Part shown: positions 7,034 through 12,393 of the stretch, piece after piece
Layout of the letters: every line of letters starts with the position of its first letter
How positions within the stretch are numbered: position 1 is the stretch's first letter
Assembly (NCBI GenBank): GCA_963814985.1
Contig: CAWFFV010000062.1
Coordinates: forward strand, 1 to 12,393
Length of the DNA: 12,393 nt
Source of the DNA: CAWFFV01 sp963814985
Lineage (GTDB): Bacteria > Chloroflexota > Ktedonobacteria > Ktedonobacterales > Ktedonobacteraceae
Direction of reading: 5' to 3'
Program-made: the position numbers and the translations under genes
The notes under the pieces: model-generated
What the model saw: only the letters and a program-made list of their open reading frames with translations
Database searches by the model: none
Told to the model about the DNA's origin: nothing

Positions 7034-7374
7034 ATGTGGTAGCTCCTACTCTCTATACTGACATCATGGTCAGCATTGGGCAATTTATCAAAAATTCCCT
7101 CCCTATAGCTCTTCAAGTATCCTCTCCACCTGCGGTGGCTCGCTCTCGTTTAGTGTGGGTTTTGTTGCTCGTGGCGGCGGTTGCGGCGCAACCGCCGCCA
7201 CGAGCAACAAAACCCACACTAAACAGTTTGCGAAGCGCCTACGGCGCTGAGGAATCAGGAAAAAGGAATCTGAAGAGTCACGATTCTCTTTGCACTCACC
7301 AGACAACATAGATAAGATACAATACCAAGTATAGTCAATATCTCTGACAAGAGCACTGACCAGGAGGACGGTTC
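7034..7374. other. Intergenic region between peptidase end and ABC start
   Basis: This 340-bp stretch is crossed by leftward transcription from the peptidase gene (stop at 7375) towards the ABC gene (start at 7033). It holds the 38-bp palindrome (7148-7224), a small hairpin at 7234-7248 (AGCGCC/GGCGCT around TAC) and a short inverted repeat at 7058-7073 (CTGAC/GTCAG) close to the ABC start. No strong promoter box was identified for the ABC gene. Confidence 0.5.
7148..7224. repeat. 38-bp perfect palindrome
   Basis: The arms 7148-7185 and 7187-7224 are exact complements around a single central base; in RNA the tip would open to a few loop bases. The outer pairs read GTTTAGTGTG/CACACTAAAC and the inner half is GC-rich. 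No T-tract lies outside the stem on either side. It lies after the peptidase gene and about 115 bp upstream of the ABC start, so it may insulate the two leftward genes. It shares TTTAG ends and a TAGTGTG string with the palindrome at 4997-5062. Confidence 0.8.
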
Positions 7375-8565
7375 TTACCCTGTCATTTTTGACAGGCTAA
7401 TACGTTGAATTAAGCCAGCCAGCAACGCTCCACGCTGAATGAGAGAGTCTGTATACAGATATTCCTTGTTGAGGTTGTGCATTCCTCCTCCAATAGGACC
7501 GAGACTATCAAGGGTAGGAACCCCCATCTCCATCAGCAGATTGGCATCGGAAACGCCCCCCTTCCCCTCAGAGACAATATGTAACCCCAACGCTTCACCT
7601 TCTACCCGGGCCATCTTCACTAATTGGATGATCTCTGGAGTTGACTCATAGGGACGACGGCCAGAGGCACGAGTCAACGTAGCACTTGTATCAGGGACAC
7701 TACAGCCTGCAACGATCTTTTCCAGGGCCTCTGCCGCCATATCAAGTCCCCGCTGATTGTAGGCGCGCACTGAAATATGGCAACGAGCCACGTCAGGTAC
7801 AATATTGAGCGGTTCACTGCTGCTGATGCGTGTGACATTAAAGGTGACGCCGGGGAAGAGGGTATTGAGGTGATGGATAGCAATCATCTTATGCGCCAAC
7901 TCAATCACTGCTGAGCGCCCTTTGTGAGGTTCCGCTCCTGAGTGCGCTGCAACGCCCAACACCTTAAGCACATATTTGTCAGCCCCCTTGCGCGATTGTG
8001 TCAATATTTCTGCCGCTCTTGATGATTCTAACACCAGCCCGACATCCACCTGTTGTGCTATTTCGCGTAGCAGTGGCGCACTCCCCGGTGAACCAACCTC
8101 TTCATCATTATTGAAAACAACGCATAGCTCCCCATAGTGCTCAAAGCCAGCCTCTGCCAGTGCCCGAAGCGTATAGATACACATAAGAATACCAGACTTC
8201 ATATCAATCACACCCGGCCCATAGGCAATCCCATCACGCACAACAAAGGGATTTGTTTGTATAGCAGCTGGACCATAAACAGTATCAATGTGTCCAACCA
8301 GCAGAATGCGAGCCTGCCCCTTGCCCTGACGTCTGGCAAGTAGATTACAGCCAAAGGATTCAGTCGGATGCAAGGTTACAGTAAAGCCAGACTCACGCAG
8401 CCACTGTTCCAGGTAGATCATAATCTGGTTGACTCCCTCTACCTGCCCTGTTCCCGAATCTATATTCACAAGGGTTTCTAAACGCTGAAGCAGTTCATCC
8501 TGGTAGGACTGGAATAGCGTGACATACGTTTGAGCATAAGGCGCAGAAGATGGCAATTGTGGCAT
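7375..8565 (-). CDS. M20 family metallopeptidase (carboxypeptidase G2-like)
   Basis: 396 residues, cytoplasmic; no signal peptide. The family uses two zinc ions to remove C-terminal residues (often glutamate) from peptides or folate-like substrates, or to deacylate amino acids. Visible metal and catalytic positions from Met at 8565: GHIDTVYG with His92 and Asp94; GPGVIDMKSG with Asp121; NNDEEVGS with catalytic Glu155 and Glu156; VLESS with Glu180; GGMHNLNKEY with His363. The dimerisation lid lies roughly at 195-310. The complete set and normal length imply an active enzyme. An open frame extends upstream to 8748, but the start MPQLPSS is preferred: AAGGAT lies just upstream on the - strand, and the extension would run through the divergent promoter. 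Exact substrate cannot be told. Divergent from rho. Confidence 0.9.
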   Translation of the reverse strand: MPQLPSSAPYAQTYVTLFQSYQDELLQRLETLVNIDSGTGQVEGVNQIMIYLEQWLRESGFTVTLHPTESFGCNLLARRQGKGQARILLVGHIDTVYGPAAIQTNPFVVRDGIAYGPGVIDMKSGILMCIYTLRALAEAGFEHYGELCVVFNNDEEVGSPGSAPLLREIAQQVDVGLVLESSRAAEILTQSRKGADKYVLKVLGVAAHSGAEPHKGRSAVIELAHKMIAIHHLNTLFPGVTFNVTRISSSEPLNIVPDVARCHISVRAYNQRGLDMAAEALEKIVAGCSVPDTSATLTRASGRRPYESTPEIIQLVKMARVEGEALGLHIVSEGKGGVSDANLLMEMGVPTLDSLGPIGGGMHNLNKEYLYTDSLIQRGALLAGLIQRISLSKMTG

Positions 8566-8611
8566 TAATACTATCCTTTTGAAGGTTGCGTTGGATCGAA
8601 GCCGTTTTCTT

Positions 8612-8620
8612 ATTGTATCA
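8612..8620 (-). promoter_or_regulatory. Extended -10 promoter of the peptidase gene
   Basis: On the - strand this reads TGATACAAT, a TGn-TATAAT type extended -10 box with one mismatch. Start of transcription would fall near 8605, giving a leader of about 40 nt before the ATG at 8565. No good -35 was seen, as is common for extended -10 promoters. It is part of an inverted repeat with the rho promoter. Confidence 0.5.
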
Positions 8621-8683
8621 CAGATGAGAAGTACGAACGGATGACTTTTCCCACAATTTGTCCTGTACGTAGTTGACCTCATG

Positions 8684-8692
8684 TGATACAGT
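8684..8692 (+). promoter_or_regulatory. Extended -10 promoter of rho
   Basis: TGATACAGT on the + strand mirrors the peptidase box. The surrounding bases are also mirrored (arms 8609-8628 and 8678-8695, two gap bases and one mismatch). Transcription would begin near 8699, about 37 nt before the GTG at 8736. The mirrored arms could alternatively be an operator for a shared regulator. Confidence 0.5.
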
Positions 8693-8735
8693 AAGAGGGA
8701 TGTGGACCCTCTATAGTAGACAGGAGAGAGGACGA

Positions 8736-9656
8736 GTGGCATCAACACAAACTCCCTTTGAAAAACTAACCCCGATCCATCCTAATCGTCGGATTACCCT
8801 GGAGACTGGAGCAACACCTATTGCTCCACGCTTGATGGATCTCCTGGTTCCTCTAGGCTTTGGTCAGCGTGCGCTTATTGTCGCACCGCCCAAGGCTGGA
8901 AAGACCACGATTCTGCGCCAATTGGCTGCCTCTGTACTCAAGAATTACCCTCAAACCTACTTATTCCTTTGCCTGGTAGATGAGCGTCCTGAAGAGGTGA
9001 CGGAATGGCGGATGGAGGTGCAGGGACCAATGGTAAAAATGTATGCATCCAGTTTTGATCAACAGATATCAAAACATGGACGTGTTGTTGAACAGGCATT
9101 GAATGATGCCAGACGTGAGGTGGCCCAGGGACGCGATGTGGTCATCCTGCTAGATTCACTAACACGTCTGGCACGCGCTCACAACTTGAGTAGCGAGATG
9201 TGGAGTGGTCCTCGCAATCAACGCGGAGGCTTTGGGAGCCGTACTCTTTCGGGTGGGCTGGATATCCATGCGCTGGAAATTGGTCGGCGCGTCTTCGGAG
9301 CTGCACGGGCACTTGAAGAGGGGGGTAGCCTGACGATTGTCGCCAGTTGTCTTATTGAAACAGGTAGTCGCCTCGATGATGTCGTCTACGAGGAGTTCAA
9401 AGGGACGGGTAACCTGGAGGTTCGCCTCTCGCGTGAACTGGCTGATCGGCGCATCTTTCCTGCTATCGACGTCACTGTTTCCAGCACCCGCCAGGAAGAG
9501 CGCCTCCTATCTCCCAATGAGCTACGAGCGATGGCGATTGTGCGACGCAGAATGGCCGATTTGCCCCGTCGCGAGAGTACGGAACAGGTGGTACGGCTAT
9601 TTGAGAAAACACACTCGAATGCACAATTAATAGAGGCAATTGTCAGGCAAGGCTAA
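8736..9656 (+). CDS. rho: Short Rho-type transcription terminator ATPase lacking the N-terminal RNA-binding domain
   Basis: 306 residues, matching only the C-terminal RecA-like ATPase of Rho (usual length about 420). Walker A APPKAGKTT (50-58); DERPEEVTE with the catalytic Glu83; Walker B VVILLD (135-140); SLTRLARAHN (141-150); the EEFKGTGN loop (219-226, Rho R-loop region); and an arginine-finger candidate Arg252 in STRQEE. The N-terminal helix and OB-fold RNA clamp are absent. The divergent peptidase promoter directly upstream leaves no room for them, so this is not a simple frameshift. Between LARAHN and LSGG there are 20 residues, against nine in the E. coli protein as I recall it; the insert is rich in Arg and Gly. 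The GTG start follows AGGAGAGAGG (8722-8731). It should form a ring ATPase acting on RNA, but how it loads is unclear. A full-length Rho may exist elsewhere. Confidence 0.9.
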   Translation: MASTQTPFEKLTPIHPNRRITLETGATPIAPRLMDLLVPLGFGQRALIVAPPKAGKTTILRQLAASVLKNYPQTYLFLCLVDERPEEVTEWRMEVQGPMVKMYASSFDQQISKHGRVVEQALNDARREVAQGRDVVILLDSLTRLARAHNLSSEMWSGPRNQRGGFGSRTLSGGLDIHALEIGRRVFGAARALEEGGSLTIVASCLIETGSRLDDVVYEEFKGTGNLEVRLSRELADRRIFPAIDVTVSSTRQEERLLSPNELRAMAIVRRRMADLPRRESTEQVVRLFEKTHSNAQLIEAIVRQG

Positions 9657-9667
9657 TATACAAATTA

Positions 9668-9676
9668 TGATATAAT
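9668..9676 (+). promoter_or_regulatory. Extended -10 promoter of zinc-ribbon gene
   Basis: TGATATAAT is a perfect TGn-TATAAT extended -10 box, 12 bp after the rho stop and about 52 bp before the ATG at 9729. It is the third TGATA-type box in 1.1 kb, which supports reading them all as promoters. It would let the ribbon and phosphorylase genes be expressed apart from rho. Confidence 0.6.
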
Positions 9677-9728
9677 ACAGAAAATAGCGTTGTTTATAGA
9701 ATAGAGATACTCGACGGGAGAGTACGTT

Positions 9729-10409
9729 ATGCGTTGCCCCAATTGCGGAGGTCTCAACCTGGATCAAGCACAATTTTGTGTTCGTTGTGGGAGAACCCTT
9801 TTGCCATCGGCTGCCCCTGCTCAAACGACATCCAGCCAGCGACCACCCTACCAACAGCCACCACGCCAGATGCCCCCTACTCAGGGAACAACCGCACCAC
9901 AACCCTACCAACCACCCAGACCCCCGGTACAACCAGCACGACCAATACCACAAAATGCGCCGTCAGGGGCACGAAGTGGGCGTTCCAGTGCTCCGCCTGC
10001 ACCAATTACTCCAAATATACCTCAAGGTCCGGAACCTCCTGGGCCATTTCCACCACGCACGATAGCCCAGCTTCAGGCACTTGAGTCAGGAGCACTCCCA
10101 TATACCATCGCACAGGACTCTGTTGCTGCTGGTCGTAAAAAGATCGTACGCATCGTCTACCAGCGCAGTAGTGCCTGGCAACAGGTGGCAACACTACTGA
10201 AAGCCTTTAAAGAGCAGCGATCAGACACATTTAACACGATCATCATACAAGGTGTGTTTGAGCAAGACATCAACGTGTATGCGTTTACTAATGGTCAGCT
10301 TGTGTTTGACCAGAACGTCCGCCTGGGTAGCCAGACCATGAACCGTTACCAGATCGAGACGGGCACAGGCTTTGAATTTGACTCTCTACGCATCGTTTTA
10401 TCAGAATAG
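9729..10409 (+). CDS. Zinc-ribbon protein with Pro/Gln-rich linker and unknown C-terminal domain
   Basis: 226 residues. MRCPNC...CVRC places Cys3, Cys6, Cys17 and Cys20 as a small zinc ribbon of the kind found at the start of many prokaryotic regulatory and membrane-associated proteins. Residues about 27-112 are a disordered linker rich in Pro, Gln, Thr and Ser, with repeated PYQPP-like strings. Residues about 113-226 look like a compact alpha/beta domain: KKIVRIVYQRSSAWQQVATL, then TFNTIIIQGV, then INVYAFTNGQLVFDQNV. I do not recognise this domain. There is no membrane helix. The start follows GGGAGAG about eight bases upstream. It shares its strand with rho and the phosphorylase, and 12 bp separate it from the latter, so co-transcription is likely. 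Function unknown. Confidence 0.85.
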   Translation: MRCPNCGGLNLDQAQFCVRCGRTLLPSAAPAQTTSSQRPPYQQPPRQMPPTQGTTAPQPYQPPRPPVQPARPIPQNAPSGARSGRSSAPPAPITPNIPQGPEPPGPFPPRTIAQLQALESGALPYTIAQDSVAAGRKKIVRIVYQRSSAWQQVATLLKAFKEQRSDTFNTIIIQGVFEQDINVYAFTNGQLVFDQNVRLGSQTMNRYQIETGTGFEFDSLRIVLSE

Positions 10410-10421
10410 CTAGAGTTGTCT

Positions 10422-11603
10422 ATGTATATAGTTGAACTCATACGTAAAAAACGTGATGGGGGTACGCTGAGTACAGCAGAGATTACATGGTTAATAGAAC
10501 AATATACGAAAGATGCCATTCCCGACTACCAGATGTCTGCATGGTTGATGGCTGTCTATTGGCGTGGCATGGATGCCCATGAAACGAGCGCTCTGACGCT
10601 GGCAATGGTACATTCAGGCACTGAGTTACATGTACGCGATACGATCTCGCCCGTGGTAGATAAACATAGCACAGGTGGTGTTGGCGATAAAGTTACACTG
10701 GCGGTTGCGCCTCTTGTGGCTGCCTGTGGAGTGGCTGTAGGAAAGATGACAGGGCGTGGACTGGGACATACTGGTGGAACGATTGATAAGTTAGAGTCCA
10801 TTCAGGGCTTCCGCTCGGATCTTTCTCGTGCAGAGTTTATGCACATCCTGACACAGCATAATCTTGTGCTGGCTGGTCGATCCAATGATCTCGCCCCAGC
10901 CGACGGCAAAACGTATGCTCTACGCGATGTAACAGGTACCGTTGAAAGCACTCCCCTTATCGCTGCCAGTGTTATGAGCAAAAAACTGGCTATTGGTAGC
11001 TCCCATCTTTTACTTGATGTTAAGTTCGGCTCCGGTGCCTTTATGAAGACAAGAGAGCGTGCCCGTGATCTGGCGATAACAATGGTCGAGATTGGACAAC
11101 TGGCAGGCATCCACACAGTCGCCACCATCACTTCAATGGAACAGCCATTGGGATGTGCAGTCGGCAATGCTCTGGAAGTCGCGGAAGCAATTGCTATCCT
11201 GCATGGTAAGGGGCCACAGGATGTCTCCTACCTCTGTTATCATGAAGCGGCAGAGCTATTAGTCATGACGGGGAAAGCTCCCGATCTGCCCACTGCGGAA
11301 CAACTGGTAACACATGCAGTACGCTCAGGCAATGCTGTGACAAAGCTTGCAGAAGTCATTGCTGCCCAGGGTGGCGATCCTCGCCAGATCGAGCAGCCAG
11401 CGTTATTGCCCACCGCTCCTGTTCGTTCGTTGCTGACCACCCCATGCAGTGGCTATCTTGCACACATCGATGCTGAACAGATTGGTCTCGTCAGCATGCA
11501 TCTGGGAGCCGGACGCTTTAAAAAGGGTGACCCCATTGACCATCGTACAGGATGGTCCTACAGGCAAAAGTGGGAGATTATCGCCACGCAGGAGAACCAT
11601 TAG
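10422..11603 (+). CDS. pdp: Pyrimidine-nucleoside phosphorylase (3' end displaced by frameshifts)
   Basis: Cleaves uridine, thymidine or deoxyuridine with phosphate to base plus (deoxy)ribose 1-phosphate in nucleoside salvage; cytoplasmic dimer. From the ATG at 10422: DKHSTGGVGDK (80-90) and KMTGRGLGHTGGT (108-120) form the phosphate site. Arg168, Ser183 and Lys187 fall exactly at the base-binding positions known for Bacillus PyNP, supporting this start over the TTG six bases earlier. SGAFMK and GYLAHIDAEQIG follow. Reading stops at 11603 after RTGWSYRQKWE, but normal family sequence continues in another frame (VLQAKVGDYRHAGEP, from about 11555) and then back in the first frame (EVAAIQQALLACYTW) to a TAA at 11724-11726. 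One base is missing near 11551-11554 and one extra lies near 11626. Repaired length would be 434, normal for the family. Symbol deoA is an alternative. Confidence 0.9.
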   Translation: MYIVELIRKKRDGGTLSTAEITWLIEQYTKDAIPDYQMSAWLMAVYWRGMDAHETSALTLAMVHSGTELHVRDTISPVVDKHSTGGVGDKVTLAVAPLVAACGVAVGKMTGRGLGHTGGTIDKLESIQGFRSDLSRAEFMHILTQHNLVLAGRSNDLAPADGKTYALRDVTGTVESTPLIAASVMSKKLAIGSSHLLLDVKFGSGAFMKTRERARDLAITMVEIGQLAGIHTVATITSMEQPLGCAVGNALEVAEAIAILHGKGPQDVSYLCYHEAAELLVMTGKAPDLPTAEQLVTHAVRSGNAVTKLAEVIAAQGGDPRQIEQPALLPTAPVRSLLTTPCSGYLAHIDAEQIGLVSMHLGAGRFKKGDPIDHRTGWSYRQKWEIIATQENH

Positions 11604-11726
11604 TAGAGGTTCATCGCGCAGCAAGCGGAAGTTGCAGCCATCCAGCAAGCACTGCTAGCTTGCTATACCTGGAGCGAGGCCCCCGTGGCAACGGACCCGC
11701 TGATTGCTGATGTGATTGCCCTGTAA
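11555..11726 (+). pseudogene. Displaced C-terminal coding of the phosphorylase
   Basis: This stretch encodes the missing C-terminal part of the phosphorylase, in two frames. From about 11555 to 11626 the frame shifted relative to the main gene reads VLQAKVGDYRHAGEPLVEVH. From 11628 the original frame resumes with EVAAIQQALLACYTWSEAP and ends at the TAA (11724-11726). Family members carry this barrel-sandwich end segment, so it is real coding sequence and not a new gene. Whether the indels are biological or technical cannot be decided from one sequence. Confidence 0.75.
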
Positions 11727-12177
11727 GTCGACTGAATGTATCAATCAATACTATTGTGCCCTGTCGCGACGAAGAAACGTTTCACGATATTGTTCAGCGC
11801 TATCTTCAGGTGTTGGTTCCATAGAGATAGGAGAGCCAGCCTTACTCAGGTGGGGACACAGTCTGCCATGGCCCGTGCCCGAGGGGCCAATAGAGACAGC
11901 ATGGCCACGCCTGTACCTCAAAGAGCAAGGGGAGTCGTTTGAAGCCCGACTGGTCTTCCGCATGTGGGTAGAAGAAGATGAGGCGGGCCGAGGTCTTTTG
12001 ATGGCAGAGGAGGCTGGGGATGAGAGGGCTTTCTGGAAGGTATCCTTAGGGATTGCGCCGCATGAGATTTACAAACGCTATTTGCCTGTTCCCAAAGAAA
12101 TGGTGATGCAACGCAGCAATGAAATAGGAATTCTTGCCTTTCGCAGACACTGGGAGGTGCTTCCCTGGCAAGTATGA
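11716..12177 (+). CDS. Hypothetical protein, start uncertain, probable N-terminal frameshift
   Basis: I do not recognise this family. From about nt 11821 the frame is convincing soluble-protein sequence (IEIGEPALLRWGH, PWPVPEGPIETAWPRLYL, FWKVSLGIAPHEIYKRYLPV, MQRSNEIGILAFRRHWEVL) and stops at 12175-12177. The N-terminal 30 codons from the TTG at 11716 are Arg/Cys/Ser-rich, lack a ribosome binding site and look out of frame. Another frame just upstream reads TIVPCRDEETFHDIVQRYL up to about 11820, and one missing base at about 11819-11821 would join it. The true gene therefore probably starts near 11730-11760 and spans about 145-150 residues. No signal peptide or membrane segment. It follows the phosphorylase on the same strand. 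Its role is unknown. Confidence 0.55.
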   Translation: MPCKSTECINQYYCALSRRRNVSRYCSALSSGVGSIEIGEPALLRWGHSLPWPVPEGPIETAWPRLYLKEQGESFEARLVFRMWVEEDEAGRGLLMAEEAGDERAFWKVSLGIAPHEIYKRYLPVPKEMVMQRSNEIGILAFRRHWEVLPWQV

Positions 12178-12283
12178 ACGAGAGGAACGGAGTGATGTTT
12201 CCCACATATCCCTCATGCAGAACGAAGCGTCAGATGCCAAAGATTTTATTGGAATGCTCATCGTCATCCTTTCGTTTGGGGAC

Positions 12284-12304
12284 GCAGGCGGTGTCTCCGC
12301 CTGC
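12284..12304. repeat. Short GC-rich hairpin downstream of hypothetical gene
   Basis: GCAGGCGG (12284-12291) pairs with CCGCCTGC (12297-12304) around a TGTCT loop, about 105 bp after the hypothetical gene's stop. No T-run follows, so it may be a dispersed palindromic element rather than an intrinsic terminator. The remaining sequence to the window end shows no gene that I can support. Confidence 0.5.
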
Positions 12305-12393
12305 ATCGGTCTTGAGGGATCGTTATTCCAGCTAATGTTCGCTAAGTCGGTAGGTGCACCCACTAAGTGCTTCCAAGAAAAAAATTGTTAAAC

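Noticed and set aside
7036..7311. Open frames on both strands across the palindrome, giving the same peptide
   Set aside because: A perfect palindrome reads the same on both strands, so the shared peptide is an artefact. No ribosome binding sites or conserved features.
7379..7396. 7-bp hairpin at the end of the peptidase gene as a terminator
   Set aside because: Short stem over the stop region without a following T-run on the - strand; the downstream 38-bp palindrome is a better candidate.
12046..12363. 105-codon - strand frame at the right end
   Set aside because: It is antisense to the better-supported + strand gene and has unremarkable composition.
1..12393. CRISPR array, tRNA or rRNA genes, intact insertion sequence
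   Set aside because: No regular spaced repeats, cloverleaf, rRNA-like stretch or transposase frame with terminal repeats was seen on reading both strands.

Overview
The window looks like a chromosomal segment from a Ktedonobacteria-type member of the Chloroflexota. This is an inference from gene style and remembered similarity: an RHS/HINT toxin tail, a secreted HEMAEW protein, a zinc-ribbon protein with a Pro/Gln linker and a short Rho. There is no rRNA or other marker to confirm it. GC content is moderate. No tRNA, rRNA, CRISPR array or intact insertion sequence was seen.

Left part (1-3371, + strand) is accessory. It opens inside the 3' end of a polymorphic toxin gene: an RHS-like tail, then a HINT autoprocessing domain ending in His-Asn-Cys, then a 111-residue C-terminal toxin candidate. 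A structured 310-bp spacer follows. Next come two tandem 161-residue paralogues, 65% identical, that are the natural candidates for immunity proteins. After these lies the 5'-truncated remnant of a type ISP restriction-modification enzyme. This is a typical conflict-gene neighbourhood with decayed pieces.

Middle part (3372-7374). A 430-bp gap leads to a secreted protein with a zincin-like HExxE motif. It converges on an ABC exporter gene on the - strand, which is split in two by a single-base frameshift. Two very long perfect palindromes bracket the exporter: 29-bp arms over its stop codon, and 38-bp arms about 115 bp upstream of its start.

Right part (7375-11726) looks like housekeeping. 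An M20 metallopeptidase (-) is divergent from a minimal Rho ATPase (+) that lacks the N-terminal RNA-binding domain. A mirrored pair of TGATACA(A/G)T extended -10 boxes lies between them. Rho is followed by a zinc-ribbon protein with its own TGATATAAT box and by pyrimidine-nucleoside phosphorylase. The phosphorylase's last 40 residues are displaced by two compensating single-base indels.

The last 670 bp hold an unrecognised, probably frameshifted gene and a short hairpin. Five apparent single-base indels in otherwise well-conserved genes, three of them between about 11550 and 11820, suggest uncorrected sequence errors or local decay. The split genes should be read with that in mind.
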